A DNA stretch of 64,000 nucleotides. It comes from Ectorhizobium quercum. GTDB taxonomy: Bacteria > Pseudomonadota > Alphaproteobacteria > Rhizobiales > Rhizobiaceae. The translations under genes were made by a program, and so were the position numbers. Below the pieces are notes generated by a model, which saw only the letters and a list, made by a program, of their open reading frames with translations, did not search any database and was not told the DNA's origin. The stretch is taken from contig NZ_JANFPI010000006.1 in assembly GCF_026552795.1 (NCBI RefSeq), forward strand, positions 281,776 through 345,775, given 5' to 3'. Shown one piece after another: positions 1 to 9,600 of the stretch. Within the stretch, counting starts at the first letter, position 1. Each line of letters starts with the position of its first letter.

Positions 1-56
1 ATCCCGATCAGATCCCGTTCCCGGCTTCCGCTTCGCTCTGGCCGGGCTGGTGGCTT

Positions 57-71
57 GGGGGCGCTGCCCCC
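57..71. repeat. Short GC hairpin
   Basis: Perfect 6-bp inverted repeat GGGGGC-GCT-GCCCCC near the left edge of the window. The same loop core (GC-GCT-GC) recurs in a second perfect hairpin at 1176-1192. No T-run follows, so it is not an obvious intrinsic terminator. Confidence 0.5.
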
Positions 72-116
72 TGGCGCGGCATAGCGCCTCAACAGATGCG
101 AGGCGAGCGACCTTCC

Positions 117-419
117 TCAACTATCGGGCCGGTTCTCCGGCTGTTCATGGCATCTTGCGTTGAAGATGCGCGCCGTCGATGCCGGATGCCGTGCGAGCAA
201 GGCATCTGGTCGGATCGGTCTCGATACGAGATTGCCGCCGCAATTGGGGCAATTCCCACCGGGAAACGTCTCGGCGCAAGTTGCGCAGAACGTGCATTCA
301 AAGCTGCATATGCGAGCCTCGACGCTCGATGGCGGCAAATCGCGGTCGAGCGCCAATTCTTCGAGGGCTATCGTCGCCTTGAAGCCATTGGGGGATGAAG
401 TCGTGTAGAGGTCGATCAT
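117..419 (-). pseudogene. Chimera: glutathione S-transferase N-terminus joined to DUF1272 C-terminus
   Basis: The first ~24 residues (MIDLYTTSSPNGFKATIALE) read as the thioredoxin-fold start of a GST. From residue ~25 the frame continues as a DUF1272 protein, a small Cys-rich family: DRDLPP, then CSFECTFCATC and CPNCGG, ending in the RPIRP...ALLARHPAST block. The join is in frame near position 347, so one ORF spans two unrelated families. The GST lacks its helical domain and the DUF1272 part lacks its own start. The start ATG overlaps the stop of the upstream MFS remnant (ATGA), as in an MFS-GST operon. The likely origin is a deletion between two genes. Whether the 100-aa product folds is unknown. 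Confidence 0.6.
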
Positions 420-955
420 CGTGCCGGTCCTTCCGCCAGCGCCAATGCGCCGGCATCGTCGGGTTTGTCGCGAAGGGTGAAGACCAGCAGCCCGGCCAAC
501 ACGGAAAGTGCGAGCGATCCGATCCAGAGCCAGCCGTAAGCGCCGGTCATGTCGTAGAGCAGCCCGCCGAGGAACGCGCCGCCAAGCGCATGGCCGCCCG
601 AGATCAGGCCCATGGCGAGGCCGATCCGTTCGATGCCGAGATGGCTGGCGGCCAGCCCGACCGTCGAGTAATCGAGCAGCCCGAACAGGACGACGAACAG
701 GTAGAGAAGCCGGATGTCGGGGGCGACATAGAGCGGCAGAATGAAGCTCGCGGCCCGGATCAGGTAGATGCTGCCGAGCAGGGTCGGGCGATGCACCCGG
801 TCGCCAAGATGTCCGGCGAGGATCATTCCGCCGAGATTGACGGCCGACAGCACGCCATAGGCGGTGGCGCTCGGCAGCGGCGGGAAACCGCAGAAGGACG
901 CATAGGGCAGGAAATGCGTCTCGATCACGCCGGTCGTGGTGAAGCCGCAGACCCG
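416..955 (-). pseudogene. MFS transporter remnant, N-terminus lost
   Basis: About 180 residues with hydrophobic segments typical of the C-terminal half of a major facilitator transporter, from VCGFTTTGVIETHFLPY through AVNLGGMILAGHLGDR to a final helix before the stop. The open frame runs on to 1033, but the upstream residues (MRRCMPSASVQSAR...) do not look like transporter. On the other strand the same bases read as the tail of a different protein. Roughly 200 N-terminal residues are therefore missing. Homology starts abruptly near 955, which fits a deletion or recombination join. Not expected to transport anything. Confidence 0.6.
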
Positions 956-959
956 CCCC

Positions 960-1043
960 ATCAACGGCATCGACCAGAATGTGACCCTCAATCGCGCACT
1001 CTGGACGCTGGCCGAAGGCATGCAGCGCCTCAAGGCGCGATGA
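960..1043 (+). pseudogene. C-terminal remnant of an unidentified gene, possibly an aminotransferase
   Basis: A short open stretch ends GIDQNVTLNRALWTLAEGMQ and a few basic residues before TGA. This amphipathic tail resembles the C-terminal helix of fold-type I aminotransferases, a weak match made by eye. It meets the MFS remnant head-on at ~955, so this is a recombination join of two truncated genes. Confidence 0.25.
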
Positions 1044-1116
1044 CCGCCAATCCGTAGAGCCTGGAAACCGGCTCTACGGTTTTCCGCTTTTCAGGCTCTC
1101 CGGTTATGGGGATTTT

Positions 1117-1144
1117 CCGCCGATCCGCCGTTGCGGATCGGCGG
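1117..1144. repeat. Perfect 12-bp inverted repeat
   Basis: CCGCCGATCCGC, a 4-nt loop (CGTT), then GCGGATCGGCGG. It is the strongest hairpin in the non-coding stretch 1044-1355. A weaker GCGGCC/GGCCGC pair (1145-1170) and a third hairpin (1176-1192) follow. It could act as a terminator, a regulatory RNA hairpin or a mobile-element landmark; no T-run supports the first. Confidence 0.55.
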
Positions 1145-1175
1145 CGCGGCCATGCCTGGGGCACGGCCGCCGCTC

Positions 1176-1192
1176 GCCGGGCGCTGCCCGGC
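1176..1192. repeat. Perfect 7-bp inverted repeat
   Basis: GCCGGGC-GCT-GCCCGGC, 32 bases right of the 12-bp hairpin. It shares its GCT loop with the hairpin at 57-71. From here to the next gene start at 1356 the DNA turns AT-rich around 1210-1260, a plausible promoter zone, though I could not fix -35/-10 boxes. Confidence 0.5.
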
Positions 1193-1355
1193 TCGCGTTT
1201 CGACAGAAGCAATGTTAAGACAAAAATAACCAATAAAATGATCGCGTTATGTGCTCGACATTCAAGGCTATAGAGCCTTTTCACCTCGCTGGTTGTGTCT
1301 GAAAATCTTCATTCTTGTTCCAGTTGTTCCTGCCTGGTAATCAGGAGATTACGCC

Positions 1356-2083
1356 ATGCTGAGTATAAATTGGCGTTCCTCGGCAGCCTATCGGCACACG
1401 AATACAATTCCTGTCGCCGGTTTCGCCTGGGAATATCTTCGCCGTGACGATGAGTATCACCGCGACTTCCAGACCATGACGCGGATTCGGAACCCCGGCG
1501 CGCGGAAGCTGGACCAGTTTTCCGCACGCTGGGGGTTGCGATTTCCCGAGCGATCCCGACACCCCGCCTGACAGGCAATGGAGACGTGCCGACGCTGGCA
1601 TTGGCGCATCTGGATGGCCTCGACCTGCGGCAAGCGGCGGATGGCTGGCATGGCGTCTGGCGGGTTGACGGCGTAACCCATCAGTTCTGGTTGCCCGAGG
1701 CAGTTCCAGACGCCGCCGCCTTCTATGCCGTCACCCTGCCGATGGATGACCTTCTGGAGCTGCGCACCCACGCCGCGCGGCGGCTCTGGCGCTCGCTCAA
1801 CGGTCGCGCGCCGGGGCCGGACTTCCGCAACCTGCCGGCCCAGCTTCGCCAGTTTCATATCCTGTCCCTGCGCGCGCTCGATGCCCGCCAGCGCGGCGAG
1901 AGCTACCGCGTCATCGCCGAAGTCCTGCTCGGCTTTCGCGGCACCAAGGAGGATTGGGAAGTCGATCCCCGCAAGAATCAGGTTCGCCGCCTCGTCGCCC
2001 ACGGCCTGCGCATGATGAAGGGCGGTTATCGGCTTCTGTTGCACTATCCGGTCAAGGCTGGATCGAAGAAGGACGACAAATAG
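1356..2083 (+). pseudogene. DUF6499/DUF2285 regulator-like protein, frameshifted
   Basis: The first part (1356-1571) starts with a good AGGAG and encodes the DUF6499-type start (W..SAAY..., AGFAWEYLRRDDEYHRDF, ARWGLRFP). The expected continuation SDPDTPPDRQWRRAD is in the next frame at 1549-1599. The DUF2285 part is in the third frame (1586-2083), with LPAQLRQFHILSLRALDARQ and RGESYRVIAEVLLGFRG, a helix-turn-helix-like block. This one-protein family is common beside conjugative and integrative elements in alphaproteobacteria. At least two indels separate the parts. The DUF2285 part could still be translated from an internal ATG at 1586. Confidence 0.7.
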
Positions 2084-2305
2084 CATGACGCGAAGAGCCC
2101 ATCGACGACGCTCAGGCAGGCTGCAGCATGGCGTGGCTCTTGGGCGGTGCAGTGGAAGGCGCTGCCCTTAGTTGCCGGTCGAATCCGCCCATGCTGCGTG
2201 GCAGCATTCTCGGAAGCCGTCGTTCGATCCGAGCCGCAACGAAATCCAGTGCATAATGATAGGAATTCTGGCTAAGAAAGCCGAATCAGATTCTCATCGA
2301 ACAGA

Positions 2306-2977
2306 TCAGCTCTTGCGTGCCAAGGCCGGAGCTTTTTCGCCTTCGAGCTTCACTGCAGGCTTTGGGTTCTTGCCTGCAGATGCATCCGCTGCGTCCTTGA
2401 TCTTTCCAATGGTTGCCGATACTGAATCATCAGTGTTTTCAATAGCTGCCATTGCGATTTCTGCAACAAGTGCTGTAATATCAGATGCAGAAACACGCCT
2501 CCAAATCTTGATCCTAAGATCTGAAATCAAAACTCCATCCTTCGAACTGAATTTTTTTCCATCAGCCCAAGCTCGAACGGATACTTTTCCACGATTGCTG
2601 CCGACGACAGAAGTCATAAACTTTAAAGTGGATGCTGCTGTTTTTAGTTTTAAAAACCCTTCAACGCCTTTCCCGCTTTTCTTAGCCTCTCCGGCAAGCT
2701 CATCGAGCGAGTTGTCCAAAGATACAAGTGCATCCCATGACACAGCAACAGTACCAGGCTGGACGATATCAATGCTTCTATCGACGCCATGCTTCTGTTG
2801 CGATACGACAAACTCCGCTTTTAAAATCTCGAAACCTTCCGGGACAAAAATCGTTGATCTATGGGACAGGTTTGATTTATCGGAAATAAGTCTGATGTAG
2901 TCAGTGTAGTAAATCTCGACGACCCCATTGACAGGAACGTCCAAATTTTCCATCTCAAACTCAGAGCTTTTTGTCAT
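2306..2977 (-). CDS. Hypothetical protein, AT-rich
   Basis: 223 residues, not recognised. The N-terminus is acidic (SSEFEMENLDVPVNGVVEIYY). The middle is polar with alternating hydrophobic residues suggesting beta structure. The C-terminal third is Ala/Lys-rich and probably helical (VAEIAMAAIENTDDSV, KIKDAADASAGKNPKPAVK). No signal peptide or membrane segment. Base composition is clearly lower in GC than its surroundings, which points to recent transfer. It starts 10 bp after the stop of the upstream gene, with GGAAAA before the ATG, so the two form an operon. It could be cargo such as a phage-interaction or toxin-type protein, but nothing in the sequence proves that. Confidence 0.6.
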   Translation of the reverse strand: MTKSSEFEMENLDVPVNGVVEIYYTDYIRLISDKSNLSHRSTIFVPEGFEILKAEFVVSQQKHGVDRSIDIVQPGTVAVSWDALVSLDNSLDELAGEAKKSGKGVEGFLKLKTAASTLKFMTSVVGSNRGKVSVRAWADGKKFSSKDGVLISDLRIKIWRRVSASDITALVAEIAMAAIENTDDSVSATIGKIKDAADASAGKNPKPAVKLEGEKAPALARKS

Positions 2978-2986
2978 CGTTTTTTC

Positions 2987-3211
2987 CTACAAAAATGCTA
3001 CATTGGTATCTGAAGAGATGGGCTGGCTGAGATGCTCTTTAGATCGAGAATCGCCTTCTACCACTCCTACATATCGGTCATTTCTTCCCGCATTCTCGAC
3101 GTATCTCTCGCCGCCAGCCAATCTGAAAGATCGAGTTCCAGCGGAAGAAAACACGGTGAAGTCGCAGTAATCAGCGTGTTCAGGACAAAAAAATGTGGCT
3201 TTGAACGCCAT
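2987..3211 (-). CDS. Small hypothetical protein, first gene of an AT-rich pair
   Basis: About 74 residues from the ATG at 3211, which has a GGGGGGAT ribosome-binding site; the frame stays open to an earlier ATG at 3250. Contains CPEHADYCDFTVFSSAGT, a C-x6-C pair with a histidine, and SFRLAGGERY. The second half is charged and low in hydrophobics. Not recognised. Same strand, spacing and low GC as the following gene, so probably co-transcribed. Confidence 0.5.
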   Translation of the reverse strand: MAFKATFFCPEHADYCDFTVFSSAGTRSFRLAGGERYVENAGRNDRYVGVVEGDSRSKEHLSQPISSDTNVAFL

Positions 3212-3250
3212 CGCTATCCCCCCAACCATCACACCCGAAGAAAGTAGCAC

Positions 3251-3477
3251 ATACCCGCCAAATTTTGAACAATTTCTCTGTCTGTGTAGTCAAGAGGGCG
3301 TGGTTTCGATCAAAAACTCAGCCGCCGTTAGTCCTGGACGCAGCGAACGCCTGCTTCCTGCCCTTTGATCGATCAGTCCGAAGCGGGACTGATTCTGTCG
3401 CTGCACCGGCAAACGGCAGCTTGGTCCCGCATAGCCGCCGTAACGCACGGCGCCCGCCCATGATGGCCGGCCGCTAT
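3251..3477. other. Non-coding gap with no clear feature
   Basis: AT-rich at 3251-3290, probably holding the promoter of the leftward pair, then GC-rich sequence without a convincing gene on either strand. Confidence 0.4.
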
Positions 3478-4212
3478 TCACCTCCGATCCACTATCCCGT
3501 CAGGCCACCCCGCCGCTAGACGCGGCCCGCTCAGGGGTGCCGCCAGCGCGTATGCGCAAATACGGCACGCTACAGGCCGCCGATCCCTCGCCATGGTTCG
3601 CCACAGCCCGCTGTCGCCACCGACAGCCGCCTGTTTGACGAACCCGAGGTGATCCCATGGCAAAACGTAACGCGGACCGTAACATTCCTGGGGCGAAGTT
3701 CGGCATGGAGCGCCTCGCCGAACATGCGGACATAGCTTTTGCTGGCAGCGTAGGCCGCGTAGGTCGGCGCGGGCATGAAGGCCGTCTGCTGCCCACCATC
3801 AGGATATGGCCTCCGCCTCGCATGGCCATATCCGTCGCTACGGCATGGGTCAGATCGGTGAGGGCAAGAATGTTGAGTTGCAGCTGCGGTCCGTCGTCTC
3901 GATCGGGCGCTCCAGAAACGCGCCCTGCAACCCCTGTCCGGCATTGTTGACAAGGATATCCAGCGCGATCCCTCGCTTTGTGATCGCGTGATATAGGTCC
4001 AGAGCGGCTCCGGGCAGCATCATATCCACGGGGTGGGTCACCACCTCGACGCCGTGGCGTGATCGAAAATCCGTGGCCAGCGCATCGAGCCTTTCGTGAT
4101 TACGGGCAGCCAGCACCAGATTGACGCCCCGCTCGGCAAGCAGGATCGCGAACTCTGCACCCAGCCCGCCGGACGCCCCCGTGACCAGGGCCCATTTTCC
4201 TCTGACTTCCAT
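3478..4212 (-). pseudogene. Short-chain dehydrogenase/reductase, multiply frameshifted
   Basis: Starts at the ATG at 4212 behind GGGGAT. Frame 1 carries the cofactor motif TGASGGLGAEFA, LVLAARN and NNAG, as in classical SDRs. After ETT (~3890) homology moves to a second frame (QLQLNILALTDLTHAV, GGGHILMVGS). It moves again near 3812 to a third frame holding the active-site YxxxK (AAYAASKSYVRMFGEALHAEL). The C-terminus (GFVKQAAVGGDSGLW...) is in yet another frame from ~3640. At least three indels destroy the gene, and the first frame ends after the NNAG region. Two TetR-type operators overlap its promoter, so it was probably regulated before decay. Confidence 0.75.
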
Positions 4213-4226
4213 ATCATCCCCGAAAA

Positions 4227-4262
4227 TGACCATTGGTCATACTATTGAATGACCGATGGTCA
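4227..4262. promoter_or_regulatory. Two TGACCNNNGGTCA operators
   Basis: Two copies of TGACC-N3-GGTCA, at 4227-4239 (spacer ATT) and 4250-4262 (spacer GAT), start 23 bp apart, about two helical turns. They lie just upstream of the dehydrogenase start at 4212. The symmetry and spacing fit a dimeric TetR- or MarR-type repressor binding on one DNA face. The sites differ from the palindrome in front of the nearby TetR gene. Confidence 0.65.
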
Positions 4263-4596
4263 TTTGTCAATCCGGGGCGCCTTGTGCCCGGCGCAGTCTG
4301 CGGTCTGCGCAGCAGGCGGACCTAGCTTGCCTGATTTTTCGAGTCGAACGTCGCTCTTGCCTGCTCGATCGTCGTTCCATGGTGATCTGAACCGGGCTAA
4401 CCTCCGCCTATATGCCGGCCGGCGGACAAATGGAGCGTCCGCCATACCTTGACCTTAGCCAAGAGCGGGCTGGCTGAAAGCCATCCAGATCGAGCGTTCC
4501 CGTGGGGCGCGATCAGGGGAGCGGCATGCCACCCGATAGCGAAAATTCGAACTGAGACACGACTGATAGACGCATGAGGTTGACAACGCCGTCGAT
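4263..4596. other. Intergenic stretch between dehydrogenase remnant and TetR gene
   Basis: About 330 bp with no coding stretch I can support. Only the operators at its two ends stand out. Confidence 0.4.
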
Positions 4597-4630
4597 CCTG
4601 TTAATTACTGAACGTCCGGTAACTAACAGG
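4597..4630. promoter_or_regulatory. Palindromic operator upstream of the TetR gene
   Basis: Outer arms CCTGTTA (4597-4603) and TAACAGG (4624-4630) enclose an imperfect inner dyad TTAC...GTAA around ACGT. The 34-bp element ends 6 bp before the TetR start at 4637, the usual place for an autoregulatory TetR operator. Confidence 0.65.
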
Positions 4631-4636
4631 ATTACC

Positions 4637-4987
4637 ATGGCCCGCCCTGAAACTGTCTCCGACGCCGCCCGGATCGTAGCGGCGTTTCGCGCGCAGGGTT
4701 TTGCGGGGACATCGCTCAGCGATCTGACTCAGGCCGCCGGGCTGACCAAGGCGGCGCTGTATCATCGTTTCCCCGGCGGCGAGGATGCGATGGCCGCCGC
4801 TGCCCTTAAAGGGGTGGACTGCATCATGGAGACAAGGGTGCTGGAACCTCTCGAAGGCTCTGGTCCGTTGCTCGACCGCATCGCCAAGATGGTTGAAGGT
4901 CTCGATCATCTGTATGCGAGCGGTCGCGTCGCCTGCCTGACCGATCTCTTCTCCATGGAAACCGCGCCGCCATCCCCGCCATCGTGA
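4637..4987 (+). pseudogene. TetR/AcrR family regulator, C-terminus truncated
   Basis: The start ATG at 4637 (MARPETVSDAARIVAAF) is chosen because the HTH domain begins there and the palindromic operator lies just upstream. Residues ~5-50 form the TetR HTH (GFAGTSLSDLTQAAGLTKAALYHRFPGGEDAM). The ligand domain begins (PLLDRIAKMVEGLDHLYASGR...LTDLFSMETAP) but runs out after about 105 residues and ends in PPSPPS, where the DNA becomes a ParB-like gene. Full members are about 190 aa. DNA binding might survive; dimerisation and ligand sensing probably do not. Confidence 0.7.
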
Positions 4988-5457
4988 TCGATGCCGATGA
5001 GAGCGATTGCCTGGTCATGAGCCTCGTCGAGAACTGCGCCAGGCGCCAGCATCGCGCGATCGAAATCTCCAGAGCGGACGACGAAGGTGCCCAGCGGGCG
5101 CTCATGGATGCCTATACGGAGAAGAAGCTGCGCGGGAAGAAGTTCGCGGCCGTGCGGCGCCTGCTCGAACGACGCCAGCGCCATGGGCGGCGCGTCGATG
5201 AAACGCCCTTCGGTCGCAAGGTGAACCGCTCCGGGCGCCCCCTCACCAGCGATGCGCTCGTGCGCGCCTATCGTCAGGAAGCCGATCGCCAGAAGCTGAT
5301 GATCAAGAAGGCGGAGCTGACCCAGGGCCGGCTTCTGTTCGTCACGGAGGCGTTCCGCTCGCTGCGGAGCGACGAGCACTTCCTGACGCTGCTGCGTGCC
5401 GAAAGCCTCGAGGTGATGCCCACCTATCTGGAGGAACACGCGAGGACGGATCCATGA
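4966..5457 (+). pseudogene. RepB/ParB-like partition protein, N-terminus and central segment missing
   Basis: Homology begins near 4966 (AAIPAIVIDADESDCLVMSLVENCARRQHRAI), the ParB nuclease/CTPase region including the ENCARRQHR box. It then jumps straight to EISRADDEGAQRALMDAY. In the family about 50 residues containing the HTH (SDAEIA..IGVTPSWV type) normally separate these blocks, so an in-frame deletion lies near 5062. The C-terminal part (KLRGKKFAAVRRLLERR, then the LLRAESLEVMP tail) looks intact. Together with the next gene it forms the paired ParB-like operon of some rhizobial plasmids and islands, overlapping it by ATGA. Confidence 0.7.
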
Positions 5458-6371
5458 CACGGAAAGATCGCCGCCTTTCCGATGTCGTCGCCCATGCCTT
5501 TGAAGACGACTGTGTGACCCTGTCGGTGGACGCCCTTCTGCCGGTGCGGGTGCTTCGGACGGCCACGAAATCCAGCAAGAAATACCAGCAGATCACCGCC
5601 TCGATCCGCGAGGTCGGCCTGGTCGAACCGCCCGTGGTCGCCCGCGATCCCGCGAATCCGGGCACCTTCCTGCTGCTGGATGGCCATGTTCGCATCGAGG
5701 TGCTGAAGGATCTCGGCATCGAACAGGTCGAGTGCCTGGTCTCCACCGACGACGAAGCCTTCACCTACAACAAGCGGATCAGCCCGTTGTCGCCGGTCCA
5801 GGAGCACAAGATGATCCGGCGCGCCATCGAGCGTGGCGTTCCGGAAGAAAAGATCGCCAAGGCGTTGGACATCAATCCCCAGAGCGTCCGTCGCAAGGTC
5901 CGCATGCTGAACGGGATCTGCGATGAGACGGTCGCCATCCTCAAGGACAAGCCCTGTCCGATGGCCGTGTTCGAGATCCTCCGGAAAATGAAGCCGCTGC
6001 GCCAGCTCGAGGCAGCCGAACTGCTGGTCAACGCCAACAATTACTCGGTCGCCTATGCCTCGGCGATCCTGGCCGGTACCCCGCAGACGCAGCTGGCGGA
6101 AGGCTCAGAACCCAAGCGCATCAAGGGCATCACGCCCGAAGCCATGGCCCGGATGGAGAGCGAACTGGCGCGCCTTCAGGAGTCCATCACCTCCATCCAG
6201 GAGACCTACGGTCAGGACCATCTACATCTGACCGTCGTCAAGGGTTACCTGGCGAAGTTGCTCGGGAACGGCCGGGTGGTCCGCTACCTCATGCAGCATC
6301 GTCCCGAGTTCCTGACCGAGTTCCAGGCGATCGCGGACATGACATCCACGCTGCCGCCAGAGGCAGCCTGA
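5454..6371 (+). CDS. RepB-like plasmid partitioning protein (ParB family)
   Basis: 305 residues, apparently full length. The ParB N-terminal domain is at ~20-115 (VDALLPVRVLRTATKSSKKY, VEPPVVARDP, LLLDGHVRIEVLKDLG). A KorB/RepB HTH is at ~130-165 (ERGVPEEKIAKALDINPQSVRRKVRML). The C-terminal domain is alpha-helical (LLVNANNYSVAYASAILAGTP...). Family members bind centromere-like sites and, with a ParA ATPase, segregate plasmids or islands. No ParA lies in the window, so it may be orphaned or serve as a regulator. It is translationally coupled to the damaged upstream paralogue. Confidence 0.8.
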   Translation: MTRKDRRLSDVVAHAFEDDCVTLSVDALLPVRVLRTATKSSKKYQQITASIREVGLVEPPVVARDPANPGTFLLLDGHVRIEVLKDLGIEQVECLVSTDDEAFTYNKRISPLSPVQEHKMIRRAIERGVPEEKIAKALDINPQSVRRKVRMLNGICDETVAILKDKPCPMAVFEILRKMKPLRQLEAAELLVNANNYSVAYASAILAGTPQTQLAEGSEPKRIKGITPEAMARMESELARLQESITSIQETYGQDHLHLTVVKGYLAKLLGNGRVVRYLMQHRPEFLTEFQAIADMTSTLPPEAA

Positions 6372-6607
6372 CAGGATCACGACGACCGATGGGGACCCGG
6401 ACCCGATAAGCGCGGGGACCGCGGGAGACGCCGCACTGTGGGGCGGATCGAGCGCGGTGGTGGGGATGGCGGCGAACCCGCTCGGAGCCCACCAGGCCGG
6501 CTCGAGTTTTCGTCGGCCGCGTGATCGCCATCGCGGTCGCGATTTTACTTAGGCGTGCCGAGGGATGGCGCAACTCGGCACGCCAATTCTTCACATGGCC
6601 AGATACT

Positions 6608-9600
6608 TCATGGGTTCGCAGGTGAATTGGAAACGGAACTCTGATAATCGGAGTGGAGTTGAGCCACGGCGACCCATCCGTGGTCAAAAGTAAAGGTTCG
6701 CGCATGTCCGACGGGATCTTGAATCCTCAGGATTCGCTCTCTTTCGACATCCGATACGTATTCGACCACATAGAGCCAATAGGCGTCCCCTTTCTCCCTG
6801 GCAAAATCGAATTGTGCCCGGGACATACCTACAGGCCGATCTTCCAAAGAGCCGGTCATCGATTTCACCTCAACCCAGCGCGACGGTTTCCCGGTGGCAT
6901 CAAGCTCGTACAGATCGAAGCCCTTATTGCCTTCAGCGGTTTTCCTGAGAGATGGCTCCAGCAGGAGGATCGCGTTGATGGCTTTGCCCTCTATCTCCAT
7001 TCGCATGCCATGATCGAGGCCGTCCGGATCAGACTCTTCCTCGCTCGGGTGAGAGCCGACGTAGGAAATGAATGGGCGTCTACCTTCGCTGCCAGGGGTG
7101 CGCTTGCCCGGACCGCCGGACACCTTTGTGGTGTCTCCGCGGCCTCCAGCACTATCCGCTGCAGCGGCTCCTTTTCTCCCAACACCGCCGCCAGAATGGC
7201 TATCCGCATTGCCATTCCCTCGGCTCCTGCCTGAACTTGTGCCTCGCTTCCCGATTGCATCTCCGCCGTCTGGATCGTAGGTGCCGGCAGGGATGTCCGG
7301 CATATCATCGCCATAAAGATCTTTGGCATCTTGATAGATGTCGGCTTCGTCGGCCGAGGTGGTCTGACCTTCGGGCTCCAGCTGGAATCCGCTTTCCTGT
7401 TCCGACGGCTGCTCCGTGATGCCAAGACGAGAGGTCAGATCTGCAACGCTAGTGATGCCGAGCTTGCGCAGCAGATCGAGAGCGGCCCGGTCAATGCCGG
7501 CTTCCTTCGCCAATTGATCGATGATGGGCGGTTTGAATGCGATCTTGGTAAGCAAGAAGGGATTGGCCTTCCAGCCGAGGGTGTCGAAGATCACTTGGCT
7601 TGGCAGCTGAAGATCACCATTTTCGTCGGGCACCCACACGGTATCGTTGAGACGCCGCACGAACGCCGAAGGAAAGTCTTTCTTGTAGCTCCCATAGTGG
7701 GACCACCTATAGAGACCATCGAATATTCCGCGGCCGCGCCGTTCTTCCAAGTCGCCCAGGCTTTCCCAGATAAGACGAGTTCGCTCTGCACGTCCTTCAG
7801 GTTCGAGTTTTGGCAGGACCTCGACGAGTTCCTCGAATCCCTGAAGAACCCAATCATCTATCTTGTCGTTTATGCCGGACGTCTGTTCATGGCCAGCTTC
7901 ACGCCGAACCTCCGTGCGTTCATCGTAGCTGAGAGCATTAGGCGCTGCCACCGGACGCGGATAGCGAAGGGCACCGCAGGCTTCCAGCAGTTCGCGCATG
8001 GCCTCGCCACGGAGACAGTCATACGCGTCGTCTACGATCATGACATTCGGGACGCCGTCAAAGAGCTGCTTGAGGCGGTCCGTCGCCAGGTAGATATTGC
8101 CAGGCTTGTCCACATAGCCCTTGCCGTCTCCGGCATCGATAACCATCACAAACATGGTTTCGCGCAAGGCCGAGAGAAGTTTCTCTCGCTGCGCCTTTGA
8201 GTCTGTGTTGAAGGCCATGCGGATTCGATCGATATCTCGAGCGTATTGCTCGTCATCCACATCGACTTCATCCCCCTGGTACTTGGGCAGCACGTTCCAG
8301 ATCACGTCGTCAACTGGATCTGGCTCGGTAACTCCTAGAGCGATGAGAAACCCCCGGGCCTCATCTGTTGAGCACACCGAGGGCCGCATCGTCGGGAAGC
8401 CTGTTTCGATGGCACTCGGCAAGAAGGCCTTTGGCTTGCCATGCTCGCGCGCCGGGACATGAGTGCCGTCGACAAGTCTGATCAGCGGTACCGCATCGAG
8501 TCGGCGCCGCACCGCCGCTTCCTGACCATTGAGGAATTCGTACAGCTTCAGGATCCACTCGTCCGACTGTGCTTCGAGAAACTCGCGCGCAAGGCGCGGA
8601 ACGATGGTCGCTGGAGTTACCTCCGTCACCCCGAGTTCCCGCATGACATATTGACGAAGCTCAGGCGTGCGGTCCTGCGTTATCTCGGATGTCAGCCACG
8701 CGGTGACTTCGCCGCCGAAGAGTTGCGCGACTTGTTCCGGGCTGAAGAGCTCCCTGAGATCCTGTGTTCTGGCCAGCTTGGCTCTCGATGCCGCCACGTA
8801 GCCATCGCCGAATCGGGGCATCAACGGCTCCTCAGCAAGTGCCTTGCGCACAGCGTCAAAGAGAGGCGCAAACATTGAGCCGTCAGGGAATTTCTCCCGG
8901 TCCAATGGCAAGCAATTCAGCGCCGACGTATCCAGAACTGACTTATCGCGCATCCACCGCAAAGCTTCGACCAATAGAGCTGCTGTCTCCTCGATGAGGT
9001 GCTTGTTCCACGGATCATGACGGAGGATGTTATCGCGACTTGGCGTGGTGCGGTAAGGGCCCTGCACCAGAAAGCCCAAATTGGTTTCAAATGCGGTGGG
9101 AAAGAAGACCACAAGTGGCGACGCGGTCACGGGCACGACTGCCCATTGCCATGGCCGATCTTTCGCTGCCCTCAAAGCGAAGGCCAATTCTACGCGCCCG
9201 ACCCTTTCGCCTTCTGCCGAGAACACCTCTCTTTGGAATACCAACCAGTCCTGGTCGACTTCCTGTTGTCCGCTCTCTTCGCCGATCAGATTGATCTGGT
9301 GGACATTCTCACCGAGGGGCCCCGGCCTGCTACGCAAGTAAACACCGGAGGGCCCGTCGTGCACGCCCCATTTGATCTCCTCGATGGAGCGTAGGAACAG
9401 CAATGCGCTCGGTCCCAGTCGCTTGAATCCATCGATGATTTCGTCCTGAGCTGTTCGGTCCTCTGCTTTCAGAGGCAGGATGATTAAGGTCTCGTCGGGC
9501 TCACGTTCAACCCGATTTGCAGACGCTGGCTGAACGTAGTTCCGTATCACAAAGTCATCGCTGCCCGAATGGATCTCGGGGCGATCGGTGAAGGTGTAGA

